64,000 nucleotides of DNA from Spirochaetia bacterium (GTDB lineage: Bacteria > Spirochaetota > Spirochaetia > Sphaerochaetales > Sphaerochaetaceae), in contig JAKVOU010000001.1 of the NCBI GenBank assembly GCA_022482625.1, forward strand, positions 620,001-684,000. Direction: 5' to 3'. The notes beneath the pieces are model-generated. The model was given only the letters and a program-made list of their open reading frames with translations. It had not been told where the DNA came from and did not search any database. Positions 47,743-57,347 of the stretch are shown here, one piece after another; position 1 is the stretch's first letter; every line of letters starts with the position of its first letter. Position numbers and translations under genes: made by a program.

Positions 47743-49017
47743 ATGCAAAGGAAAAACACACTTTTTCACTTGACGTGGTGTATCAGAGGAGTTGCACTGG
47801 GCTTGATCATTGGCCCTATAATTACGTTACTGACAGATTTGGTCCTTTTTGGCACAAATCTGAGGATTGCACACCCTTGGCTTCTGTTGACCATTCCGAT
47901 TGTTGCAGTACTGGAACAGCTGATACGGTCCCGTAGCGGAGAAAAAGTCGAAAACAGTGCTGCCCAGATCATCAATCTCATAAATGAGACATTCAATCCG
48001 ATAGAAGAAAAGAAAGAATCAAATACCACTTTCCTTGATGACAGAGGCTTGCCGCCCGTAATCCTTGCACCGATACTGCTCGTCAATACATTTCTTACCC
48101 ATATATGCGGAGCGTCAGGAGGCAAGGAAGGTGCAGGCGTACAGATCGGTTCCGCGGTTTCTGCAATGGCAGCAAAGGCAGAAAGTCGGGTATTCCATAC
48201 ACGCTATGACCCGCGACTGAGGGAAGCATACCTGATCTGCGGTGCAGGAGGAGCCTTTGCAGCGTTGTTTTCCGCACCTCTTTCAGGTTGCCTGTTCGGT
48301 ATGTTTTTTGCAAATCCCAGGGTAAACAGAAATGACACATTCCTGCCTTGCCTGGCTACATCGATGTCTTCTGCACTCAGCAGCCAAGCTCTGGGCATAC
48401 CAAAGATAGCAGTGGTTACACCAGGACTCATGCAATTCTCCACGGCCATTACTCTGAAAGTAGTACTGGTAGGCGTCATCTTCGGCCTCATCGGACGTTT
48501 CTTCTGTTTTTTTACCCATGAACTTCGGGAATACTTCAGGAAGATCAGCAAGACAAAGACACATTCTGAGTTCTACGCAAGCATTTTGCTGGTTGTCCTG
48601 ACGGGTATCTTCTATCTCATAAACCATGATTTTGACTACAACGGACTTTCCACCCCACTGATTGAAACCGCTGGAGAGGGAGAAACCCCGCTTATGGCTC
48701 CTATATATAAGTTGGTTTTGACTGCAGTTACAGTTGCAGCAGGTTTCACAGGAGGCCAGATTGTTCCCTTGCTTGTCATCGGTGCAACTTTTGGCTCCAC
48801 CTTTGCAAATTTGCTTGACATGCCGGCTGCCTGTATGGCAATGTTCGGAGCGATGGGGCTATTGAGCAGCGGCAGCAAACTGCCTATGGTCTGCTTCCTG
48901 CTAGGATTGGAAATGTTTGGTACAGCAAATTTTGTATATCTATTTGCGGTAACGGTAATTGCCTTTTCCGTATCCGGAAACAGAAGAATATTTGAGTCTC
49001 AGATAGCACCGGTCTAG
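47743..49017 (+). CDS. ClC-family chloride channel/antiporter
   Basis: This polytopic membrane protein of about 424 residues has the ClC architecture. The ion-pathway motif SGGKEGAGVQIG corresponds to the canonical G(K/R)EGP and keeps the gating Glu, but Ala replaces Pro. GAGGAFAALFSAPLSG and GFTGGQIVPLLVIGA are the other family loops. It has no CBS domains. Chloride/proton exchange is likely, while fluoride-specific CLC-F is less likely given the G(K/R)EG pattern. The start is uncertain: a TTG 12 codons upstream is possible, but the ATG given is closer to AAGGG. It follows the aldehyde dehydrogenase by about 120 bases. Confidence 0.82.
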   Translation: MQRKNTLFHLTWCIRGVALGLIIGPIITLLTDLVLFGTNLRIAHPWLLLTIPIVAVLEQLIRSRSGEKVENSAAQIINLINETFNPIEEKKESNTTFLDDRGLPPVILAPILLVNTFLTHICGASGGKEGAGVQIGSAVSAMAAKAESRVFHTRYDPRLREAYLICGAGGAFAALFSAPLSGCLFGMFFANPRVNRNDTFLPCLATSMSSALSSQALGIPKIAVVTPGLMQFSTAITLKVVLVGVIFGLIGRFFCFFTHELREYFRKISKTKTHSEFYASILLVVLTGIFYLINHDFDYNGLSTPLIETAGEGETPLMAPIYKLVLTAVTVAAGFTGGQIVPLLVIGATFGSTFANLLDMPAACMAMFGAMGLLSSGSKLPMVCFLLGLEMFGTANFVYLFAVTVIAFSVSGNRRIFESQIAPV

Positions 49018-49091
49018 GAGCAAAATGATTATTGATTAACTGATTACTGTATGTTATTATCTTTTACCCGGTTACAAGGACGGAATAATAT

Positions 49092-51123
49092 ATGAACGCA
49101 AAGACAACAAGAAACATAGGGATCATGGCCCATATAGATGCAGGTAAGACAACTACGACTGAACGGATTCTCTACTACACAGGAGAGAATCATCAAATAG
49201 GAGAAGTCGACAACGGAAATGCCACGATGGACTGGATGGAACAGGAACAGGACCGCGGTATAACAATCGTCAGTGCAGCCACGACCTGCAGATGGAAAGA
49301 TCATCAGATCAACATCATCGATACCCCCGGTCATGTTGACTTCACTGCTGAGGTCGAACGGTCATTGAGGGTCCTTGACGGAGCCATTACCGTCCTCTGT
49401 GCCGTCGGAGGAGTCGAGCCACAGACAGAAACCGTATGGCGTCAGGCAGACAATTACAAAGTTCCACGTATTGCTTTTATCAACAAGATGGACAGACTGG
49501 GAGCTAATTTCTACAATGTTCTCGATGAACTGAAGGAAAAACTTGGAGCACACCCGGTTCCTTTGTACATTCCCGTAGGCAGTGAAAGTGATTTCAAAGG
49601 AATCATTGACCTCCTTTCCATGGAAATGCTTACTTTTGATCCCACTGACCTAGGTGCTACAGTCTCAAAGCATCCGATTCCGGCCGACATGCAGCAACTT
49701 GCAGCAACATGGAGAGAATCTCTCATCGATGCAAGTTCAACCTATGATGAAAAGATTATGGATTTCTTCTTTGCTGAAAAAGAAATCCCCTCAGAACTTA
49801 TCAAGCAGGCAATGAGAATCGGTACACTGAAAAGGGAATTGCTGCCGGTATTCGTCGGATCATCCCTCAAGGATATCGGAGTCCAACCATTGCTTGATGG
49901 GGTTGTGGACTATCTTCCGAGTCCTGATGAAATTACGACAGTCTACGGTACCGATCCCAAGAAAGGTACGAAGATACAGATACTCCATGATGAAAACGCA
50001 CCAGCCCTCGCTTTGGTGTTCAAGATTCAGGTAGACAGGGAAGCAGGCCCACTCTCTTATGTGCGGGTCTATAGGGGCAAACTCAAGAAAGGTACCATGA
50101 TCTTCAATGTCACGAAGAAGAAAAAGGAAAGGCTCGGCAGAATTCTCAGGGCACATGCAGACCGGTTCGAAGACCTCAATGAACTCGAGGCCGGTGATAT
50201 CGGGGTCATCGTAGGTTTCAAACATGCTCAGACAGGTGATACATTGGCAAGTGAAGGGAACCAGATACTCTTGGAAGAAATCCACTTCCCCACTCCCGTA
50301 ATCTCCGTTGCCATCGAGCCGAATTCACAAAGTGACAGTGACAAACTCAAGGCTGCACTCGCCCAGCTTTCGATGGAAGACCCTACCTTTACCTACAAGG
50401 ACAATGAAGAGACAGGGACAACTGGTCATCAGCGGCATGGGTGAACTTCATCTTGATGTTCTTGTCACCAGGCTGACAAAAGAAATGAAAATCGCCGCAC
50501 ATGTAGGCAAGCCGCAGGTCACCTACCGAGAATCAATCACCTCAGCAGTTTCAGGAAGCTACAAGTTCAGCAAGCAGATTGCCGGCAAGAGCAATGAAGC
50601 AGTCATAGGACTTTCAATTGAACGGCTTCCACAGGGAAGCGATAACCAGATTATATTCAGTGCACCGACCAGGGGAATCCCAGAGGACATCATTGCTGCC
50701 ATCAGACGAGGCATAGAAGGTGCCCTGCAAGGAGGTATCAAATTCGGTTATGAAGTATGTGAAATCAAAGTAGATGTCACTCAGATTACCTACAACGAGC
50801 TTACTGCCAGTGACTTTGCCTTTGAAGCCTGTGCTGCAATGTGCTTTGACCAGACTTGCAAGGAAGCTGGCCCCATACTTATGGAACCGATCATGAAGCT
50901 GCAGGTCATCGTACCGAACCAGTTCGTCGGAGAAGTCATCGGAAGCCTTACCATGAGAGGCGGTATCGTCAGCAGCATGGAATCACGACCGAATGCAGAC
51001 CAGATCAATGCCGAAGCACCGCTGTCGGTCATGTTCGGCTACTCGACCGTCCTGCGTTCTGCTACCCAAGGACGAGGCAGTTTCTCAATGGAATTCGACC
51101 ACTATGCGGAAAAACAACGATAG
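49092..51123 (+). pseudogene. fusA: Elongation factor G (spirochaete EF-G2-like), interrupted by a +1 frameshift
   Basis: The first 440 codons encode an excellent EF-G: P-loop [22 protein letters not shown] (switch I/G2), DTPGHVDFT (G3) and NKMDRLG (G4), then domain II. After NEETG the frame runs into a stop at 50442-50444. The neighbouring frame continues without loss as [15 protein letters not shown] to the end of domain V. Removing one G from the GGG near 50417 restores a 676-residue EF-G of normal length. Its wording ([16 protein letters not shown]) recalls the Borrelia second EF-G, which in published work acts in ribosome recycling rather than translocation. A good ribosome site (ACGGAA) precedes the ATG. 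It may be a recent pseudogene or a single-base sequence error. Programmed shifting is unlikely. Confidence 0.85.
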
Positions 51124-51180
51124 AAAAATCAATACGAGTTGTAATCTATGCCACACAGTCATCTGCTTTTGTGCCAAGCC

Positions 51181-51511
51181 TTATATTTGCAAAAGCAGTG
51201 ATAGCTTGTCTTTTACCTCACGGAGCACAGTCTGGGAAACTTTTGCTCGAAGAGAAGCGTTTCTGGCTTGCCAGTCCAGACAGCGGACTTGATCTGCCAG
51301 AACGATTCCCGTCATACTTCCGAAGGCAGGAATGGAAACCTCAAATGGATATCCCTTCTTTTGGTTTGTGATTGGACAAATGAGTGCTAAACCTATCCGA
51401 TTATATATCATTGGGTGTCAGCACACGCCCTCTTTGTTCATGTCCAGCCCGAGGAGTAAAATCCAGCCATACGATATCGCCCTCTTCGGGAATATAGGCT
51501 TCGCTTACCAT
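51181..51511 (-). pseudogene. mazF: MazF-type toxin gene, frameshifted
   Basis: The N-terminal frame reads VSEAYIPEEGDIVWLDFTPR then GHEQRGRVLTPNDI and stops. The next frame continues YNRIGLALICPITNQKKGYP and VLADQVRCLDWQARNA. Together these are the MazF/PemK endoribonuclease core. About four residues are missing between RGR and VLTP compared with the usual RGRRPALVLTP, and one base is missing in the TATATA stretch. Both changes imply loss of toxin function. The start codon overlaps the mazE end, the usual mazEF arrangement. Confidence 0.8.
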
Positions 51512-51749
51512 TGCTCTTTGCCCGTTTCTTTGCCAAAGAAATCCTCAGCATGCATACTGTCAGGAGTAATTTGATCAAGTAGCTCTTGAAGTTTCTCCTG
51601 TCGTTTTTTTTGCACTGGTACAATTTTTATTCCATCTTCAATTTGTAATAGTTCCACAATGGAATCGATATCCAGACCTAAGTTATGCGCAAAAGTTGCA
51701 GGAATCCGAATACCAATACTATTGCCCCATTTTTTACTGCTACTTTCAT
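51505..51749 (-). pseudogene. mazE: MazE-type antitoxin gene with probable A-tract frameshift
   Basis: The open frame encodes an AbrB-fold antitoxin: KKWGNSIGIRIPATFAHNLG, then an acidic C-terminal toxin-binding tail. The natural start is the ATG six bases after GGGAG, which begins MKVAV, the standard opening of MazE. That frame is out of phase with KKWGNS by one base, at a run of six A where seven are expected. Without this correction the frame must begin at an upstream TTG. Either the antitoxin is disabled along with its toxin, or the A-run was miscounted. Confidence 0.7.
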
Positions 51750-51762
51750 TTTTTACTCCCAA

Positions 51763-52259
51763 TAACCTAAAGCATTATGCTATCATCTGAAATATAGTAT
51801 AGCGAATGATCATTTAGATTATTTTTATTTCCCAAAGCGTTCCAGTAGTTGCAAAGAGTGTCTCGCAACTAACCACGATGTCTCCTTACTTTAATAGTAT
51901 AAACAATAGTTTAAACAAATTTAAGTATTTTCAGTAGCTTCCCCACAGTCACGATGTACACAAAAAAACAACTGTTCCATCAGAAGCAGATTGCCTGCGC
52001 ATATTTCAAATCTACCAAAATACACAAAATAAAAAAAGACTACAGATAGTCTTATATACAAACAACGATATCAAAAGATTACAGCCTTTATGAAGAGAAG
52101 ACTGTTGCTATAATTACAGAAAGAAAAAATTTTTGAACACATGGTTTTTACCTCACGCTTTCATTGCATACGCATGGTTTTTGTATTTCCAGACATATAG
52201 AATCAACGTTTCACTTACGAGAACGGCAACCAGCAAGGCGATACTTGCTGATAAATAAT
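51763..52259. other. AT-rich intergenic region with one doubtful small frame
   Basis: No recognisable gene lies here. At 52153-52266 on the minus strand there is a 37-codon frame with a hydrophobic core (SASIALLVAVLVSETLILYV) resembling a one-helix membrane peptide. It has no ribosome site and overlaps the promoter of the next gene, so it is not listed as a gene. The rest is A/T-rich without repeats. Confidence 0.4.
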
Positions 52260-52288
52260 TTGACATATGTACTTGTGGGGCGTACCAT
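52260..52288 (+). promoter_or_regulatory. Promoter of the EF-G-like gene
   Basis: TTGACA, a 17-base spacer and TACCAT, ending 50 bases before the start codon. Confidence 0.65.
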
Positions 52289-52338
52289 ACTCCTATACGC
52301 AACAGGCGTTTATGCGTAAGCAAGCCAAAGGAGGAACA

Positions 52339-54420
52339 ATGAGCGTTACAAGTACAGACCTAAGGAATGTAGCCATCGTGGGCCACAATGGGACTGGAAA
52401 GACCTCTTTGATGGAACAAATGCTGTTCTCTGCAAAGGTAATTTCCAAGCCCCAGACAATCGAAAGCGGTAAGACAACCAGCGATTACACAGATGAAGAG
52501 ATCAGCAAACAGATTTCTATCCATACCAGTCTGGCAAACCTTGACTGGAACGGGAAATGCCTCAACATCCTGGACACTCCCGGATATGCAGGGTTCATCG
52601 GTGAAGCTATCTGTGGCTTCCGTTCCTGCGAAGCTTCGCTTATGATAGTGGATGCATGCGAAGGAGCTCAGATCGAGACAATCAAGCTCTGGAGACGCCT
52701 AGACAACAGAAATAAACCACGGGCCGTGTTCATCAACAAGATGGACAAGGAACGTGCTGACTATACAGCAGTATTGGAAGACCTGAGAGCACATTTCAAG
52801 GCAACTTTCGTACCGACTTTCATTCCTATGGGTGAAGGTGAAAATTTTGAAGGGATCATCAACCTCATCGAAGACAAGGCATATTTCGTCGGTAAGGATG
52901 GAATTGAAACAGAGGGACCGATTCCTGCAACCTATAAAGATCATGAAGCAAAATACAGAGATCAGCTCATTGAATTTGCAGCTGAAGGTGCAGATGATCT
53001 CATTGAGAAGTACTTTGAAAACAACACCTTGGCTCCTGATGACATCCGAAGAGGCCTGAGGGAAGGACTTGCCGCAAACAAGGTCGTACCGGTATTCTGC
53101 GGTTCCACATTGAAAGGAAGCGGTATCATCAGCCTGCTCAATTTTATCCAGCATAATTTTCCTTCTCCCGTCGGACATCTGGAATGGATTACTGACAAGG
53201 ATGGGAATCCCAAAGATATGCCTATCAGTGAGGATGGGGCACCAAGCGCTTATGTCTTCAAGACTACGATTGATCAGTTCAGTGGAAAACTGAGCTATGT
53301 GAAAGCCGTGACTGGCATGCTTGCAACTGATACAGAATTGACAAATCCGACCTTGGGCAAAAAGGAGCGGATAGGCAAGCTCTACAGGGCAATAGGGAAA
53401 AAGCTCATCGAAACCGATGGCCTTTCGGCCGGAGATATCGGTATCATTGCAAAAAGCAACATCACATGTACAAATTGTAGCCTGCTTGCTGATCCTGCAA
53501 CACAGGATTTCACTTTCAGGCCTCTGTCACTTCCCTATCCGATTTACGCTCTTGCCATCAGTACCGATGACAAGAAAAGTGAAGACAAATTGAATGATGC
53601 CTTGCACAGACAGAGTGAAGAAGATCTGACCTTCAAGACAGGCTACAATGAAGAAACCAAGGAAAGTGTCATCATGGGCATGGGAGATGTCCACCTGCAG
53701 ATGATATTGGACAAGATCTGTACAAAACAAAAGATTGTCGTACATACCAAGCTTCCGAAAGTCGCGTATCGGGAAACCATTACGAAAAAGAGCGGTATCA
53801 TCGAGTATGCACACAAGAAGCAAAGCGGTGGACATGGCCAGTATGGTAAGGTAGTCATTGAAATTGCCCCGATCGAACGAGGCAAGCAATATGAGTTCAT
53901 CAATGCCATAAAAGGCGGTTCTGTATCAAAGGGTTATATACCAGGTATCGAAAAAGGATTGCACGACAAGATGTCAGAAGGATATCTTGCAGGTTATCCA
54001 TTGGTAGATATCGGCATTACGCTGCTCGATGGCAAGGAGCATCCTGTTGATTCTTCGGAAATGGCATTCAGACTAGCAGCAAAAGGAGCCATGGAGCTTG
54101 CCCTTGCAAAGTCTGGTGTGGTATTGCTGGAACCGTTCATGAAACTTGCGGTCTATATCGAAAACCAGTATCTGGGAGATATTCTTTCAGACCTTTCAAG
54201 TAAACGTGGACGGGTAACCGGTCAGGAAGAATTCGGACAACTTGTACAGGTCAATGCCGAAGTTCCCCAGTCTGCATTGCTCAACTATGCCATCGACTTG
54301 AAGAGTATTACCAGTGGTACCGGTAGCTTTGAAGTCGAATTTTCCCATTACGAGCCACTCAAGGGAAGAGATGCTGACCTAGTCATCCAAGCAGCAAAAG
54401 ATGCAAAAGAAGCAGAATGA
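52339..54420 (+). CDS. EF-G-like translation GTPase (divergent paralogue)
   Basis: This intact 693-residue EF-G superfamily protein has all five domains in recognisable form. The G domain differs from standard EF-G: the P-loop is GHNGTGKTSL instead of AHxDxGKTT, G3 is DTPGYAGF, and G4 is NKMDKER. The second half carries MGMGDVHLQMIL where EF-G has SGMGELHL, then HKKQSGGHGQYGKVVIE (domain IV entry) and GPLxxxP-type C-terminal strands. This branch corresponds to the additional, non-canonical EF-G proteins found in spirochaetes and Thermus, whose role (translocation, recycling or stress) is unsettled. AAAGGAGG five bases before the ATG fixes the start; a longer frame runs into the promoter. It is 1.2 kb from the frameshifted EF-G gene. 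Confidence 0.85.
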   Translation: MSVTSTDLRNVAIVGHNGTGKTSLMEQMLFSAKVISKPQTIESGKTTSDYTDEEISKQISIHTSLANLDWNGKCLNILDTPGYAGFIGEAICGFRSCEASLMIVDACEGAQIETIKLWRRLDNRNKPRAVFINKMDKERADYTAVLEDLRAHFKATFVPTFIPMGEGENFEGIINLIEDKAYFVGKDGIETEGPIPATYKDHEAKYRDQLIEFAAEGADDLIEKYFENNTLAPDDIRRGLREGLAANKVVPVFCGSTLKGSGIISLLNFIQHNFPSPVGHLEWITDKDGNPKDMPISEDGAPSAYVFKTTIDQFSGKLSYVKAVTGMLATDTELTNPTLGKKERIGKLYRAIGKKLIETDGLSAGDIGIIAKSNITCTNCSLLADPATQDFTFRPLSLPYPIYALAISTDDKKSEDKLNDALHRQSEEDLTFKTGYNEETKESVIMGMGDVHLQMILDKICTKQKIVVHTKLPKVAYRETITKKSGIIEYAHKKQSGGHGQYGKVVIEIAPIERGKQYEFINAIKGGSVSKGYIPGIEKGLHDKMSEGYLAGYPLVDIGITLLDGKEHPVDSSEMAFRLAAKGAMELALAKSGVVLLEPFMKLAVYIENQYLGDILSDLSSKRGRVTGQEEFGQLVQVNAEVPQSALLNYAIDLKSITSGTGSFEVEFSHYEPLKGRDADLVIQAAKDAKEAE

Positions 54421-54458
54421 CAGTAAGCAGGTAAGCTTTTCCTGGTAAATCAACACAT

Positions 54459-54493
54459 GGGGTTATTGCAAAAGTCAATTTTGTAATAACTCC
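54459..54493 (+). repeat. 35-bp palindromic repeat, copy 1 (also a terminator)
   Basis: This near-perfect hairpin (arm GGGGTTATTGCAAAA, then TTTTGTAATAACTCC) is followed by eight T, so it can end transcription of the EF-G-like gene. About 29 of 35 bases match the second copy at 55102-55136 read on the other strand. Confidence 0.7.
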
Positions 54494-54737
54494 TTTTTTT
54501 TGCATTGTGCTAATAAGATTAACACGACCATGAGACTTGATCTCTTGCTTCGCTTTTCATCAGAAATATCCATTTCTCTGGATAAAAAGACGACATTGAA
54601 TTCTTTGTTGTCCTTATGCAAATTCTAAAACAAATTGATTAGCCAATTAAAAATCAAAATTCTAGCGGCATTTCCACATAGCCATTGGATGACAGAAAAT
54701 ACGTTCAAGGTCCTTGCAATACGTGACAACGCAGCAT

Positions 54738-55000
54738 CTAGTTAATTTCAATTTTCAGGTTATCTTTCATGCCACCGGCATCTTGGTATTCATAGACAAA
54801 CGAATCCAGTGTGTGATAGTCTTTGACTTCGAACTATAAGCATAACCAGATGACTCCATAAATTTTGCAATATGCCCTGTTGCTTTCTTCCGTTCGGCAA
54901 GCATTTCGTCTTTTTGCAGGTTTTCTGTAAAATCCAAGTCAATAGCAACAGACAGACGTGGCAAATCAAAGATAGCCAAGTTGATTGCCGTACCACAATA
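54738..55000 (-). pseudogene. AbiEii-family nucleotidyltransferase remnant
   Basis: Minus-strand translation gives GTAINLAIFDLPRLSVAIDL, then DFTEN and SSGYAYSSKSKTI. After a frameshift in a CACACA run it continues HTLDSFVYEYQDAGG and MKDNLKIEIN followed by a stop. The G-T-x-L and S-x-D-I/L-D pattern, and the KSK...SxxxxYxN stretch, are those of AbiEii/type IV TA toxins (DUF1814). The true N-terminus and the C-terminal half are missing, and no AbiEi partner is found. It is bounded by two copies of a palindromic repeat. Confidence 0.7.
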
Positions 55001-55101
55001 AAATGATTCTATGCAATTTTAAATATCGTACAAATCTAATTATACCAGTAACAGAAAGATGCTGATTTACTGATGACCTTGACAATTTTATTACAGGAAA
55101 A

Positions 55102-55136
55102 GGGACTATTACAAAATTGGCTTTTTCAACAACTCC
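55102..55136 (-). repeat. 35-bp palindromic repeat, copy 2
   Basis: This is an imperfect palindrome: minus strand GGAGTTGTTGAAAAAG, then CCAATTTTGTAATAGTCCC. It is nearly identical to the copy at 54459-54493 in the opposite orientation. The two copies flank the AbiEii remnant. Confidence 0.65.
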
Positions 55137-55206
55137 GTTATATTGCCTCTTGTTTTTCAATTTGCTATCATTTTTACGACTTTCAGATGATGAGGAGTAG
55201 CCTCTT

Positions 55207-57042
55207 ATGTATGATTGGAAGGAAAAGATTGATTCACAAGTATCTGGGACATATGTAGTTCCGCTCTATCCGAAGACAGGTACTCCTGTTACCATCCGCT
55301 TGCAGATTGCAAAGAAGTAAGAAACGTTTTGTTATTCACCGACTTCGATGGAGAAACTGAAAGATTTACCTGCGAGAATCATGGCACGATGGCAGAAACC
55401 ATTGTCCCGATGAAAGGGAAAGAAGCATTTTATTATTTTTCCCTCCAGGCAGAGCATCGATGTTGGTATTTCAGCAAGCTCGGACTTACGGAGGCATTAC
55501 CCTCACAGAGGGATTTTTTCTGTCTGAAGGCAGATCTCCAACCGGCTGCATGGGTAGCAGAGGCAACTTGCTATCAGATTTTTCCAGACCGTTTCAGAGA
55601 TGGTAATCCCGCCCTTGATCCGAAAGGACGGTGCCTACACCTTTGACGGGGCACAGGTCCGGCACAAATCATTTTCTGAGGCACCGCTTCCTTTCGACAA
55701 AGCAAGATGTCTTGATTTTTATGGAGGAGACCTACAAGGGATCATCGACAGTATACCCTACTTCAAAGAGCTGGGCATTACCTGCCTGTATCTCAACCCG
55801 ATCGGAGACAGCCGGACTACCCACCGATATGACTGCTGTGACTTTTTTCACGTCGATCCAAAACTCGGTGGCGATGAAATGTTTGAAAAACTGGTCAAGG
55901 AACTTCATAAGAACGGTATAAGGATCATCATAGATATTTCAATCAACCATACCGGAACAGAGAATCTCTGGTTCAAGAAAGCACTTGCAGACAAGAACTG
56001 TGAAGAGGCTTCCTTTTACTACTTTGATGAAAACGGTAAACCGTCCTATTGGGAAGGTGTTCCTACGCTTCCACAACTCAATTATGGTTCAGAAAAACTA
56101 AGACAGCTGATTTACAAAGACAAGGACAGTGTCCTCAGGAAATTCCTAAAAGAACCGTATTGCCAGAATGGCTGGAGATTTGACGTAGCCAATGTAGTCG
56201 GCAGGCATGGCAGTGATCAATTCTGCAAGGAAATATGGAAGGAAGTCCATAAGGCAGTAAAGGAAGAAAATTCCCAAGCCTACATGGTCGGTGAATGCTG
56301 GGTCGATGCTACAGCTTACCTTCAAGGTGACATGTGGGATGCAACGATGAACTATGTCGGTTGCAGCAGACCATTGAGAAGATGGATGGGAGAGATTGAC
56401 CGCTTCCAGATGGAAGGTTGGGGTACCGACCCTGGCAGTACCATCCCCTATTCAGGGACAGACCTTCGGACAGCACTTCAGTCCCAGTTGGAAAGTCTGC
56501 CCACCCAAATGTGTTTTCTTCAGATGAACCTTTTCGATTCCCATGATACACCGAGACTTCATACCAATACCGAGACAATGGACAAGAAACTTTATGCAGG
56601 AATAGTCATGTTGACTTATCTGCTTCCAGGGATGCCAAGCATCTACTATGGAGATGAAATCCAACTTGCAGGAGATGTCCATAGCGTAGAAGCCTGGCGT
56701 TATCCGATGGAGTGGGACAGAAGCAAATGGGATATGGATATCCACCATCTTTATTGTGTTCTCGGAAAACTTCGCAGAGACTGGGCAGAGGTATTAGGGA
56801 ACGGTTCATTTGCTTTCTTGGCTGCAGACAGCAAGACAATGGTCTTTGCCCGTTACACGACAAACCAAGCACTTATTCTTATCCTCAACAGGGGCAAGGC
56901 AAGGTCCTTTTCCTTCAGGACCTGCCAGCTGAACGGGAAAAAAACAGCTGTACTGATGGGAAGCGGCAGCGCAGAAGCAGTGCCGGATGCCATTCTTTGT
57001 CATCTGGAAGAAAGAGAAAGCCTGTTGCTTGCCCTTACTTAG
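55207..57042 (+). pseudogene. GH13 cyclomaltodextrinase/neopullulanase-type enzyme with two frameshifts
   Basis: This gene would encode about 611 residues, the usual length of a GH13_20 maltogenic enzyme acting on maltodextrins in the cytoplasm. The N-terminal starch-binding-like domain begins at the ATG nine bases after GAGGAG. All catalytic regions are present: DISINHTG, GWRFDVANVV (nucleophile Asp), MVGECWVDA (acid/base Glu) and FDSHDTPR. Two single-base disruptions interrupt the frame. One base is missing near 55318, between QIAKK and VRNVLLF. One extra G lies near 55629, between FRDGNPALDPK and DGAYTFDG. The long 3' frame alone lacks the N-domain. It may be a young pseudogene, or the sequence has two errors. 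No transporter or regulator is adjacent. Confidence 0.85.
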
Positions 57043-57126
57043 ATTGACATTACCATTAGGATTGCTTTCTTGCTCTCAAGGTTGCAGAAGATTTTCAACT
57101 CGACGACTATTTTCTTTATCTTTATA

Positions 57127-57177
57127 AAGGTATCTGTTGTGATTCTTTCATCGCAACAAATACCTTCTGCTTTTTCA
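57127..57177. terminator. Hairpin between the GH13 gene and the outer-membrane cluster
   Basis: AAGGTAT-TGTTG and CAACA-ATACCTT form an interrupted stem of about 13 pairs, followed by CTGCTTTTTC on the plus strand. It lies between convergent genes and could serve both. Confidence 0.6.
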
Positions 57178-57347
57178 AAACTTCAGGAAAAACCTTGAAG
57201 GGCTAATTTCCATCGAGAAAATGCATCAAATCTATCTATAGAAAACATTGAAAAGGAAAATGATTTCATGCACTGTAGCGACGTTACTGAACAGACATTT
57301 TGACCAACAACATCACTACAAACGTTTTTCTTATCCCTGTCTGATTA

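Noticed and set aside
50405-50450. Programmed +1 frameshifting in the EF-G gene
   Set aside because: No rare-codon or stop-codon slip site is present at the junction and EF-G genes are not known to use recoding; mutation or sequence error is simpler.
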